Assembly: GCF_011634895.1 (NCBI RefSeq)
Contig: NZ_SIRR01000003.1
Span: forward strand, 186,001 to 250,000
Length of the DNA stretch: 64,000 nt
Direction of reading: 5' to 3'
Source: Rheinheimera pleomorphica
GTDB taxonomy: Bacteria > Pseudomonadota > Gammaproteobacteria > Enterobacterales > Alteromonadaceae
Shown here: positions 52,765 to 61,930 of the stretch, piece by piece
Position numbering within the stretch: position 1 is the first letter of the stretch
How the letters are laid out: each line of letters opens with the position of its first letter
Notes under the pieces: model-generated
Database searches by the model: none
The model's input: the letters and a program-made list of their open reading frames with translations, nothing else
Told to the model about the DNA's origin: nothing
Made by a program: the position numbers and the translations under genes

Positions 52765-53655
52765 ACTATGGCTGCGTTTAATCGCGTCAATCATCGCTTG
52801 TGCCAGTGGTGAGCTGGCATGATTGTTTGACGTGATCAGCATTACCGGGATCTGGTAACAGTATTTTTGCGGCATTATTGCCTTAAACAGGCCTTTTTCT
52901 ACCCAATAGCTGGCGTAATGCTCGGGCAGGTAGCCGATAAATTTACCGGATAAAATTAAATGCGCTATGCCTTCGTCGTGATAGGCAATAGCGCTGTTTT
53001 GATAGTTTAAGCCGTCGTTACGCCGCTCTTTATCACGCATATAGTTACTGGAGATCACCTCGGCCTGTGGTAGCAGCTTGCTGACGGCGTGAGCGTCGCA
53101 AGCAAATAACGGATGGTCACTGCCGCAGTACAGGTAGTTGGTTTCGTTAAATAGCGGCGTGTAATCGAGACCGCGGATTGGGTGGCGGCTAACGCCGATA
53201 CCAAGCAAAGAGCGGTCATTAGCCACGGCAGTTTCTACCTCGCGCGCTTCACAGACATATAAATCGAACTGAATGCTGTCACTTTTTTGCTTCAGTGCCG
53301 CTATGGCCTGAGCGACGCCGCAGCGTGGATCGCTAACCAGCGTATCAATAACTGCCAGACTAACCCGGCCAGAGAGTTTATGTTTTGAGCCGGCAACGGT
53401 GCTGGCGAAGGCTTCACACTGCTGCAGTAATTCCAGCGACGCCTGATAGGTAATGCGGCCAGTCTCGGTGAGTTCAAAGCCGCTGCGGCCGCGTTTGCAC
53501 AGGGTTACACCCAGGCGGATTTCCAGATCCGACAAATGTGCGCTGATGGTAGAGCGGCCAATATTCAGCCGTGATTCTGCCGCTGACAGGCCGCCGCACT
53601 CGACGATGGTGACGAAAATTCTCAGTAAACGTAAATCAACGTCTTGTACCTGCAT
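52753..53655 (-). CDS. LysR-type transcriptional regulator
   Basis: A 300-residue LTTR. The N-terminal winged helix-turn-helix includes VECGGLSAAESRLNIGRSTI and LEIRLGVTLCKRGRSGFELT; the effector-binding domain follows from about residue 90. It is divergent from hutH and convergent with the last gene of the biosynthetic cluster. It may control hutH-hutU, where most bacteria use HutC, or the cluster; neither can be decided from sequence. Confidence 0.93.
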   Translation of the reverse strand: MQVQDVDLRLLRIFVTIVECGGLSAAESRLNIGRSTISAHLSDLEIRLGVTLCKRGRSGFELTETGRITYQASLELLQQCEAFASTVAGSKHKLSGRVSLAVIDTLVSDPRCGVAQAIAALKQKSDSIQFDLYVCEAREVETAVANDRSLLGIGVSRHPIRGLDYTPLFNETNYLYCGSDHPLFACDAHAVSKLLPQAEVISSNYMRDKERRNDGLNYQNSAIAYHDEGIAHLILSGKFIGYLPEHYASYWVEKGLFKAIMPQKYCYQIPVMLITSNNHASSPLAQAMIDAIKRSHSVRQ

Positions 53656-53789
53656 GCTGCGCCCTTTTAGTTCGATAAATCCGGAATGAATTACGAATAT
53701 TATGTATTTATAAAACTACTGGCGCAAGCTAGCATGGTGGCACAGTAAAGCTGGTTCAGTGCCAATCTTCCTGACTGAAGTGTTGGCTT

Positions 53790-53887
53790 GAATCGGTTTG
53801 CACACGCTAACACGCCGTGAACCCTTCCCTGGGGGCTCGTCTCAGCCCATCCGGGGCTTCAACGGTTAGCTTAGTACAAACCGATTC
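53790..53887. repeat. Hairpin-forming repeat element upstream of hutH
   Basis: The arms 53790-53811 (starting GAATCGGTTTG) and 53865-53887 (ending CAAACCGATTC) are nearly complementary over 22 nt. The inner part holds the CGCCGTGAACCC and GGGGGCTCG pieces, with further pairing (CCCTG / nearby GGGGC). This layout resembles interspersed palindromic elements that I recall from Rheinheimera-like and other gammaproteobacterial genomes. It could serve as a terminator, a mobile miniature element or part of the hutH leader. Confidence 0.6.
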
Positions 53888-53947
53888 CGCTCAAACCTTT
53901 GGTCGTACTGAACAGACTTAAAACAGTTAAACATCGAGGAGCACAAC

Positions 53948-55453
53948 ATGACATTTCGCTATGGTTTAGACCGGATGGATTTAGATATCGTTAATGGTAT
54001 CGCCGATGGCAGCATTAAGGCCGGGCTGTGTGCAGAAGCCATCGCCAGAATTAACCAAAGCCGCAGCAATGTTGAGGTGATGGCGTCATCTGATAAAGCC
54101 ATTTACGGTATTAACACCGGTTTTGGCCCCTTGTGCGATACACAAATTTCCCCGGCCGAAACCGCACTGCTGCAGAAAAACCTGCTTATTACCCATGCGG
54201 TTGGCGTTGGTGAGCCAATTGCCAAAGCTATTTCTAAACTGATGCTGATCACCAAGGTGCATGCGCTTAGCCAGGGCTATTCCGGCGTGCGCCTCGAAGT
54301 GGTTGAGCGGATGCTGAAATTTATTGAGCTGGATTTAATTCCGGTGGTGCCGGAGCAAGGCTCGGTAGGCGCATCCGGCGATTTAGCGCCGTTATCGCAC
54401 CTATTTTTACCGCTTTTAGGTGAAGGTGAGTTCTGGCACGGTAACGGCAGTATCAGCGCCAAAGAAGCGCTGGCACAACATGGCTTAGCACCGCTAGAGT
54501 TGCAGGCCAAAGAAGGCCTGGGCCTGATTAACGGCACCCAATTTATTTTATCGCATGCCATTACGGCGCTGACCAAGATGCGCTATTTGTTAGATTTAGC
54601 CGATGTCGCCGGCGCCATGAGTATTGAAGGCATGCAGGGCAGTGGCTCGCCGTTTCGGCCAGAGCTGCATCAAATCCGCGCTTTTGCCGGCAATATCGAA
54701 GTGGCCGCGCGGATGCGCCGCTTGTTTAAAGACTCAGAGAATATGGCCTCGCACACCGGTTGTGCCCGGGTGCAGGACCCTTACTCGCTGCGCTGTATTC
54801 CGCAGGTACATGGCGCCTCGCGCAATGCCTATAACCATTTAAAAGAGCTGGCCGAGATTGAAATGAACTCGGTAACCGATAACCCTATCGTAATAAGCAG
54901 CGAAGAAGCGATATCCGGTGGTGGTTTCCATGGCCAGCCGCTGGCCATGGTGCTGGATTACACCTCTATTGCCGCAGCCGAACTGGGTAATATTTCTGAC
55001 CGGCGCTGCTACCTGCTGCTGGAAGGTTTACACGGTTTGCCACGTTTGCTGACCAAAGCCGGTGGTTTAAATTCCGGCATGATGATCCCGCAGTATGTGA
55101 CGGCAGCCTTGGTGACAGAAAATAAATCTTTGTGTTTCCCGCCGTCGGCCGATAGCGTACCCACCTCTATGGGGCAGGAAGATCATGTGTCGATGGGCAG
55201 TATCTCAGGCCGTAAGCTAAACCAGATTTTAGGCAACCTGGAAAAAATTCTGGCGATAGAACTGATGTATGCGGCGCAGGCTATTGAGTTTCGCCGGCCA
55301 AACAAGTGTTCTGATCTGGTTGAACACAACTTTGCGCTTATTCGCAGCAAAGTGGCGAAATTAGAAGAAGATAGGCTGTTAAAGCCGGATATCGACGCCA
55401 TGATAAAACTGGTAACCAGCCAGGCCTTTAGCGTTAGCTTTGCACTGAACTAA
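53948..55453 (+). CDS. hutH: Histidine ammonia-lyase
   Basis: A 501-residue lyase that deaminates histidine to urocanate. The MIO-forming triad lies in GSVGASGDLAPLSH, and YGINTGFGPLCDT, QDPYSLRCIPQVHGASRNA and SMGQEDHVSMGS match HAL. GGAGC lies before the ATG. It is followed after 12 nt by urocanase, so histidine degradation is the job, rather than phenylalanine or tyrosine deamination. Confidence 0.94.
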   Translation: MTFRYGLDRMDLDIVNGIADGSIKAGLCAEAIARINQSRSNVEVMASSDKAIYGINTGFGPLCDTQISPAETALLQKNLLITHAVGVGEPIAKAISKLMLITKVHALSQGYSGVRLEVVERMLKFIELDLIPVVPEQGSVGASGDLAPLSHLFLPLLGEGEFWHGNGSISAKEALAQHGLAPLELQAKEGLGLINGTQFILSHAITALTKMRYLLDLADVAGAMSIEGMQGSGSPFRPELHQIRAFAGNIEVAARMRRLFKDSENMASHTGCARVQDPYSLRCIPQVHGASRNAYNHLKELAEIEMNSVTDNPIVISSEEAISGGGFHGQPLAMVLDYTSIAAAELGNISDRRCYLLLEGLHGLPRLLTKAGGLNSGMMIPQYVTAALVTENKSLCFPPSADSVPTSMGQEDHVSMGSISGRKLNQILGNLEKILAIELMYAAQAIEFRRPNKCSDLVEHNFALIRSKVAKLEEDRLLKPDIDAMIKLVTSQAFSVSFALN

Positions 55454-55465
55454 GAGGGGATCTAC

Positions 55466-57466
55466 ATGACTTTTCAGGACCAGATTAAGCAGGGTATTCC
55501 CGCTCAGTTACCAGCAGTTAAAGCGTATCCGCTGGATGCCAACCGTGCGCCTAAGCGTAAAGACATTTTAACCACGGCAGAAAAGCAGCTGGCCGTGCGC
55601 AATGCACTGCGCTATTTCCCAAAACAGTGGCACAGCGAGCTGGCTGCCGAGTTTGCCAAAGAGCTGAATGATTTCGGCCGCATTTATATGTACCGCTTTA
55701 AACCGGATTACGCCATTAAAGCGCGGCCTATCAGCGAGTACCCGGCCAAATGCCAGCAGGCGGCGGCCATTATGCTGATGATTGATAACAACCTTGATCC
55801 GGCGGTGGCGCAGCACCCGGAAGAGCTGATTACCTATGGGGGTAACGGCGGTGTATTCCAGAACTGGGCGCAGTACCGTTTAACAATGCAGTATTTAAGC
55901 GAGATGGAAAGCGATCAAACGCTGCATATGTATTCCGGCCATCCGATGGGCTTATTCCCGTCATCCGAAGAAGCACCGCGGGTGATTGTTACTAACGGCA
56001 TGATGATCCCGAATTACTCCAAGCCGGATGACTGGGAGCGTTTTAATGCCTTAGGCGTGACCCAATATGGTCAGATGACGGCCGGCTCCTACATGTATAT
56101 TGGCCCGCAGGGCATAGTGCATGGCACTACTATTACCGTAATGAATGCGTTTCGTAAGGTGTTGCAACCAGGCGATAGCCCGAAAGGTAAAATTTTCCTC
56201 ACCGCCGGTTTAGGCGGCATGAGCGGTGCCCAGCCCAAAGCCGGTAATATCGCTAACTGTATTACCGTCTGTGCCGAAGTTAACCCGAAAGCGGCTACCA
56301 AGCGCCACCAACAAGGCTGGGTCGATGAGCTAATCGACAATATGGACGCGCTGATCGCCCGGGTAAAACAGGCGCAGGCGAACGAAGAAATCGTCTCTAT
56401 TGCCTACATTGGTAACGTAGTTGATGTCTGGGAGCAGTTCTACCATAGCGATATTTTTGTGCATTTAGGCTCAGATCAAACTTCGTTGCATAACCCCTGG
56501 TCGGGCGGTTACTACCCGGTCGGTATCAGCTACGACGAAGCCAACCGCTTAATTCGCGACGAGCCAGAGCTGTTTAAAGCCAAGGTGCAGGCGACATTAA
56601 AACGCCATGCCGACGCGGTAAATAAACATACCGCCAGAGGCACTTACTTCTTTGATTACGGTAATGCGTTTTTACTTGAAGCTTCACGCGCCGGCGGCGA
56701 TGTCATGGCAGACAACGGCATCGATTTTAAATATCCATCCTACGTGCAGGATATTCTCGGCCCGATGTGTTTTGACTACGGCTTTGGCCCATTCCGCTGG
56801 GTGTGTACTTCAGGTAAGCCGGAAGACCTGGATAAAACCGATGCCATTGCTGCAAAGGTGCTGACAGAAATTATGGCGCAGGCGCCGGCAGAAATTCAGC
56901 AGCAAATGCAGGATAACATTACCTGGATTAAAGACGCCAAGCAGAACAAGCTGGTGGTGGGCTCGCAGGCACGTATTTTATATGCCGACGCCGAAGGCCG
57001 GATGAAAATCGCCAGTGCTTTTAACGACGCCATTGCCCGCGGCGAGATTGGCCCTGTGGTACTGGGGCGCGATCATCACGATGTCAGTGGCACCGACTCA
57101 CCGTTTCGTGAAACCTCCAACATTTACGATGGCAGCCGTTTTACCGCCGATATGGCGATTCATAACGTGATTGGCGACAGCTTCCGCGGCGCGACCTGGG
57201 TGTCTATCCATAACGGCGGCGGCGTCGGCTGGGGCGAGGTCATTAACGGTGGCTTTGGTATGTTGCTGGATGGCAGCATCGAGGCAGACAGACGATTAAA
57301 ATCGATGCTGTTATTTGATGTTAATAATGGTATCGCCCGTCGCAGCTGGGCACGTAACGCCGAGGCAGATTTTGCCATTAAACGCGAAATGGCCAGAACA
57401 CCGAAGTTAAAAGTGACGTTGGCGAACCGGGTAGATGATGACGTTTTAGCCGGGTTGTCGTTTTAA
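55466..57466 (+). CDS. hutU: Urocanate hydratase, long form
   Basis: A 666-residue urocanase, about 110 residues longer than the usual 555-residue bacterial enzyme and closer in length to the form known from eukaryotes and some bacteria. Visible are YGGNGGVFQNWAQY, TAGSYMYIGPQGIVHGT, GLGGMSGAQPKAGNIA (NAD site), GSDQTSLHNPWSGGYYP and the catalytic-region FRWVCTSGKPEDL. It converts urocanate to imidazolone propionate with NAD+. It is co-transcribed with hutH; no hutI or hutG is in the window. Confidence 0.94.
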   Translation: MTFQDQIKQGIPAQLPAVKAYPLDANRAPKRKDILTTAEKQLAVRNALRYFPKQWHSELAAEFAKELNDFGRIYMYRFKPDYAIKARPISEYPAKCQQAAAIMLMIDNNLDPAVAQHPEELITYGGNGGVFQNWAQYRLTMQYLSEMESDQTLHMYSGHPMGLFPSSEEAPRVIVTNGMMIPNYSKPDDWERFNALGVTQYGQMTAGSYMYIGPQGIVHGTTITVMNAFRKVLQPGDSPKGKIFLTAGLGGMSGAQPKAGNIANCITVCAEVNPKAATKRHQQGWVDELIDNMDALIARVKQAQANEEIVSIAYIGNVVDVWEQFYHSDIFVHLGSDQTSLHNPWSGGYYPVGISYDEANRLIRDEPELFKAKVQATLKRHADAVNKHTARGTYFFDYGNAFLLEASRAGGDVMADNGIDFKYPSYVQDILGPMCFDYGFGPFRWVCTSGKPEDLDKTDAIAAKVLTEIMAQAPAEIQQQMQDNITWIKDAKQNKLVVGSQARILYADAEGRMKIASAFNDAIARGEIGPVVLGRDHHDVSGTDSPFRETSNIYDGSRFTADMAIHNVIGDSFRGATWVSIHNGGGVGWGEVINGGFGMLLDGSIEADRRLKSMLLFDVNNGIARRSWARNAEADFAIKREMARTPKLKVTLANRVDDDVLAGLSF

Positions 57467-57559
57467 CCGTGCTGTCAATTTAACCGGACTTTCGGATTAA
57501 CGACCCTGCGGTGTGGATTATCAACTAAACTGATTGAAATTTAATCAGGATGGTTGAAA

Positions 57560-58864
57560 ATGAAACGCCGCGATTTTCTTACCCAAACCTCACTATTACT
57601 CGGCAGCAGCTTGCTGCCGGTGTCTACTTTATTGCAAGCCAGCTCTGAGCTGTCCGCTGCGCCAACAATCAAAACTGCTGACTGGCCCGCATTGCGACAG
57701 CAATTTGCGTTAACCCATGACTATATTCATCTGGCGACGTTTTTACTGGCATCGCACCCGAAACCGGTAGCCGATGCGATAGCGCGCCATCGCCGTGCTT
57801 TTGACGCCAACCCGGCCGATTACTGGCACGAGCATTTTATGACGATAGATCAGCAAATTGCGCAAGCCGCTGCTGATTATATGGGCGGCGAAGCCTGGCA
57901 AATTGCGCTGACCGACAGCACGACTATGGGCTCGGCGCTGGTGTATAGCGGCTTAAAACTGCGCCCCGCTGATGAAATATTGCAAACGGTGCATGATCAC
58001 TACTCAACCGATTTATCCTTGCAACTGCGCGCCGATCGCACCGGCGCCAAAGTGCGCCAGGTATCTTTGTATGACAATCCGGCGTTGGTGTCGGTAGATG
58101 AAGTAGTCACTAAACTGAAAGCCGCTATCACGGCCAAAACCAAAGTTGTGGTGGTAACCTGGGTGCATTCCTCCACCGGAGTAAAACTGCCGCTGCGCGC
58201 CATTGCCGATATGCTGGGCGAGCTGAATCAGCGTCGGAGTGAGCCAGATCAGATTATTTTCTGTGTTGACGGTGTGCATGGTTTTGGCATTGAAAATGTC
58301 GATGTGTCCACGCTGGGCTGTGATTTTTTTATCGCCGGTACCCATAAATGGATTTTCGGCCCGCGCGGCACCGGTGTGATCTGGGGCAGCCAGCGAGGTT
58401 GGGACAACTGCCATGCGGTTATCCCCAGCTTTAGCCGCTCCTACGATGTCTGGCTGGGCGGCAGTACGCAGGATCAGGTGCCGATTGGCGAGCATATGAC
58501 GCCGGGCGGCTTTCACTCCTTTGAACACCGCTGGGCCTTGCCGGAAGCCTTTAAATTGCACCTGCAGCTGGGTAAAGCACAGGTACAGGCGCGCATTCAT
58601 CAGCTTAACAGCCAAACCAAGCAAGGCCTGGCTAACATGGCAGGCGTCAAACTGTACACGCCGATGGCAGCGGAATTGTCATCCGGCCTGGTCTGTTTTG
58701 ACTACAAACAAATGCCACCGGACGACGTGGTAAAAGCCATGCACAAAAAAGGCATTATCATGAGTGCAACACCTTACCGGCAATCTTATGCCCGTTTTGC
58801 GCCCAGCCTGATTAATAACGAGCAGGAGATTGAGCGTGCGCTGGCGGCCTTGCAGGCGTTATAA
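57560..58864 (+). CDS. Tat-exported class V aminotransferase-fold protein
   Basis: A 434-residue PLP fold-type I protein. It begins MKRRDFLTQTSLLLGSSLLP, a twin-arginine signal (RRDFL), cleaved near ASS, so the mature enzyme is exported folded to the periplasm. The PLP lysine lies in AGTHKWIFGPRGTG, and CVDGVHGFG supplies the Asp. It resembles isopenicillin-N-epimerase-like and cysteine-desulfurase-like proteins. The substrate is not known. Start chosen at 57560 with CAGGATGG upstream. Confidence 0.85.
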   Translation: MKRRDFLTQTSLLLGSSLLPVSTLLQASSELSAAPTIKTADWPALRQQFALTHDYIHLATFLLASHPKPVADAIARHRRAFDANPADYWHEHFMTIDQQIAQAAADYMGGEAWQIALTDSTTMGSALVYSGLKLRPADEILQTVHDHYSTDLSLQLRADRTGAKVRQVSLYDNPALVSVDEVVTKLKAAITAKTKVVVVTWVHSSTGVKLPLRAIADMLGELNQRRSEPDQIIFCVDGVHGFGIENVDVSTLGCDFFIAGTHKWIFGPRGTGVIWGSQRGWDNCHAVIPSFSRSYDVWLGGSTQDQVPIGEHMTPGGFHSFEHRWALPEAFKLHLQLGKAQVQARIHQLNSQTKQGLANMAGVKLYTPMAAELSSGLVCFDYKQMPPDDVVKAMHKKGIIMSATPYRQSYARFAPSLINNEQEIERALAALQAL

Positions 58865-58972
58865 GGCGGAGCCTGACCAGTAAAATAGCAATATTGCCGC
58901 ATCTGGCATGGCATTGTCTGGCGGTGCTCTGTTAACCTCTGTACTACAGATACGCAGTGTGGGGTAGCTTGG

Positions 58973-61930
58973 ATGGAGTGGTTACGGCAGTGGTTTGACT
59001 ACCCGGCTGATCCTTTACTACTGGCCGGCAGTTATGACCTGAACTTAGTGCTGCTGTCGTTTTTGATCGCAGTTTTTTCATCGGCCATTGCCATTCAGAT
59101 CACGGCATCGGCCATCAGCGTGAAGAAAAAAAACTTACGTTTGCTGATGCTGACCAGTGGCAGTATTGCGCTGGGCGGCGGCGTCTGGTCGATGCATTTC
59201 ATCGGTATGCTGGCGTTTACGCTATGTACCAGCGTCAGTTACCAACCGGGGTTAACCTTTTTATCTATGCTGCCCAGTATAGCGGCGTCCTGGGTGGCGC
59301 TGGATCTGATCAGCAAAAAACAATTAGCTAGAACCCAACTGTTGGTAGGTGGCGTGCTGGTAGGGGCCGGCATTGGCACCATGCATTATATGGGCATGGC
59401 TGCGATGCAGATGTCTGTGGCGCTACGTTACGACTTACCGATGTTTTTATTGTCGATATTGGTTGCGGTAGTGCTGGCTGTTATAGCGTTATGGGTGCGT
59501 TTTGGCCTGCGCCGCTTTAATCTGGCTGCGCACTGGCTGACCCTGCTAAGCAGTATTGTGATGGGCGCCGCTATTAGCGGCATGCATTATACCGGCATGG
59601 CGGCGGCCCGCTTTGTACCACCTGCGGATTTTATCGCCAATACTGAAAACAGTGATATTTCCTGGTTATTAGCACTGGCAGTCGCGTTTACCACCCTGGT
59701 GATCACTGGTTTGGTGGTGGCGGTAAATTTATTGCTGAAGTATCGCGAGCTCAACCTGCAGGTCAATGCCAAAGAAGCGTTGGCTAGAGAAAACGAAGCA
59801 AAATTTCGCTCGTTGATTGGCAATATCCCCGGTGCCGCTTACCGTTGTTTGCACAATGAAAATTGGGACATGCTGTTTATCAGCGAGGCGGTGCAGTGGT
59901 TATCCGGCTACCCGGCCAGTGATTTTATGTTGCCCGACGCGCAGCGCAGCTGGTCTGACTTAGTGCATCCGGAGGATAAAGCGGCCACAACGCAGCTGGA
60001 TTTATATCAGGGCAGTTTTAGTCTGGAGTACCGCATCCGGCATAAAGATGGCAGCTGGCGCTGGATTTTAGAGCACGGCGAAGCGATAAAAACCGACAAA
60101 GGGGAAATTATCTGGCTGGACGGCTTTTTAATGGATATCAGCGCCCGCAAACAAATGGAGCAGGAGCTGCTGCAGGCCAAGAATACCGCCGAGCAGGCGG
60201 CTGAAGCCCGGGCGGCGTTTCTGGCCAATATGAGCCATGAAATCCGTACACCGATGAACGCCATTATCGGCTTCAGCGATTTGCTGTTATCTGCTGAATT
60301 GCCGGAACCACAGCATAAGCACCTGCAAACTATTCATAGCGCTGCACGTTCACTGCTGCATTTGCTCAATGATATTCTCGACAGCGCCAAGCTGGAAAAA
60401 GGCAAGCTGGAGCTGGAGTACCGCGATTTTTCCTTGCCGGCGCTGCTGGATACAGTGGTGTCTACGTTATGGTTACAGGCCCGCAAAAAGCAGCTGCAAA
60501 TGACGCTGGAGCTGGACCCGGCCGCTGCGGAATTTTATTACGGCGTGCCTGAGCGGTTACAACAGGTACTGACCAATTTGCTCGGTAATGCCATCAAATT
60601 TACTGAGCAGGGCAGCGTAACGCTAAAGGTACAACTTACTGCGCCGACAGAGCTGACATTCAGCATTATTGATACCGGCATTGGTATAGCGGCCGAGCGT
60701 TTGCCGTATATTTTTGATGCCTTTACCCAGGCAGATGCCTCGATGAGCCGGCGTTTTGGTGGCACCGGCCTGGGTACCACTATTAGTAAACAATTGGTTG
60801 AACTGATGGGCGGTAGCATCAGTGTGCACAGCGTTGATGGCGAGGGCAGCTGCTTTAGCTTCACGCTGCCGCTTAAGCCCGGTGCGGCGATAGCACCAAC
60901 CGGCGTAGGGCAGGCAATAGCGCTGCCGCCTTTGTCGGTGCTGATCACTGATGATATTGCGCAAAATCTGGAGTTGCTACAGTTGCTGTTGCAGCGCGGT
61001 GGCCATAGTGTTGTGGCGGTTTCTGACGGACAACAAGCTGTTGCGGCGGTGCAGCAACAGCATTTTGATCTGGTGCTGATGGATATCCAGATGCCGGTAA
61101 TGGATGGCTTGCAGGCGTGCAGGTTAATCCGGCAATGGGAAGCACAGCAGCAGCGCGAGCCGTTGCCGGTAATTGCCTTAACCGCCAGCGTGCTGGATGA
61201 AGATAAAGTTGCCGCCAAAGAAGCCGGTATGCAGGGCTTTGCCAGTAAACCCATAGATTATGCGCAGCTGAGTGCAGAAATTGCCCGGGTACTGCAGCTT
61301 GATATAGCCGATACGCCAGTTATCACACCAACCGAGCCGGCAAGTTTGCAACTGCTCAATACCAGTAAGGCCGTGCAGCTGTGGGGATCGTTAACACACT
61401 ACCTGCCGCAGCTGGAGCAATTTTTACAGCAACAACAGCCCAGGCTTTTGCAAGCCGCCACTGAGCTACAAGCCGGGCACGTTAATGCTGTACAGCAATT
61501 AGCCCATGCTATTAAAGGCGTGGCGGCTAATTTGGCACTGGAGCAGTTAAGCAAGTTAAGTGCTGAGTTAGAGCAGGCGGCGCGGCAGCAGCAAACCGAA
61601 CGCGCCGCACAGCTGCTGGCGCAGATGGTGGCAATCTGGCCGGATCATCAGCGGGCATGCCAGCAATTGGCGCTGCAGGCGACGGATGTAGCGGCTGAAC
61701 GCTTGCAAAGACTTGACGATGCGACTCTGACTGCAGTATTAACAAGCTTACAGCAGGCACTGCAACAGCATGAGCTGGACGACAACGTGCTTGAACAGCT
61801 GGAAAGATACAGTGGGGCGCACGAAGCCATGATCCTGGCGGTATTAGATGCCGTAAATGATTTTGATTTTTCCCGCGCTTTAGCCATAACAAAGCAGTTA
61901 CAGCAGCAAATCACGACAGGACAACACTGA
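58973..61930 (+). CDS. MHYT-domain hybrid sensor histidine kinase
   Basis: A 985-residue protein: about seven membrane helices with three MHYT copies (SMHFIGM, TMHYMGMAAM, GMHYTGMAAAR) in residues 1-260, a PAS domain (about 275-395), HisKA with phospho-His in LANMSHEIRTPMNAI, HATPase (ITKF-type: GNAIKFTEQGSV, DTGIGI, GGTGLG), a receiver domain (ITDDIAQNLEL, LMDIQMPVMDG) and a C-terminal Hpt domain (AHAIKGVAANL). It is a phosphorelay sensor; MHYT is thought to bind metal or gases. Its stop overlaps the next start by 1 nt. Confidence 0.93.
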   Translation: MEWLRQWFDYPADPLLLAGSYDLNLVLLSFLIAVFSSAIAIQITASAISVKKKNLRLLMLTSGSIALGGGVWSMHFIGMLAFTLCTSVSYQPGLTFLSMLPSIAASWVALDLISKKQLARTQLLVGGVLVGAGIGTMHYMGMAAMQMSVALRYDLPMFLLSILVAVVLAVIALWVRFGLRRFNLAAHWLTLLSSIVMGAAISGMHYTGMAAARFVPPADFIANTENSDISWLLALAVAFTTLVITGLVVAVNLLLKYRELNLQVNAKEALARENEAKFRSLIGNIPGAAYRCLHNENWDMLFISEAVQWLSGYPASDFMLPDAQRSWSDLVHPEDKAATTQLDLYQGSFSLEYRIRHKDGSWRWILEHGEAIKTDKGEIIWLDGFLMDISARKQMEQELLQAKNTAEQAAEARAAFLANMSHEIRTPMNAIIGFSDLLLSAELPEPQHKHLQTIHSAARSLLHLLNDILDSAKLEKGKLELEYRDFSLPALLDTVVSTLWLQARKKQLQMTLELDPAAAEFYYGVPERLQQVLTNLLGNAIKFTEQGSVTLKVQLTAPTELTFSIIDTGIGIAAERLPYIFDAFTQADASMSRRFGGTGLGTTISKQLVELMGGSISVHSVDGEGSCFSFTLPLKPGAAIAPTGVGQAIALPPLSVLITDDIAQNLELLQLLLQRGGHSVVAVSDGQQAVAAVQQQHFDLVLMDIQMPVMDGLQACRLIRQWEAQQQREPLPVIALTASVLDEDKVAAKEAGMQGFASKPIDYAQLSAEIARVLQLDIADTPVITPTEPASLQLLNTSKAVQLWGSLTHYLPQLEQFLQQQQPRLLQAATELQAGHVNAVQQLAHAIKGVAANLALEQLSKLSAELEQAARQQQTERAAQLLAQMVAIWPDHQRACQQLALQATDVAAERLQRLDDATLTAVLTSLQQALQQHELDDNVLEQLERYSGAHEAMILAVLDAVNDFDFSRALAITKQLQQQITTGQH

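Noticed and set aside
53948..55453. Possibility that the ammonia-lyase is a tyrosine or phenylalanine ammonia-lyase belonging to the natural-product cluster
   Set aside because: Urocanase follows in the same operon and the QDPYSLRC and QEDHVSM regions are those of histidine ammonia-lyases.
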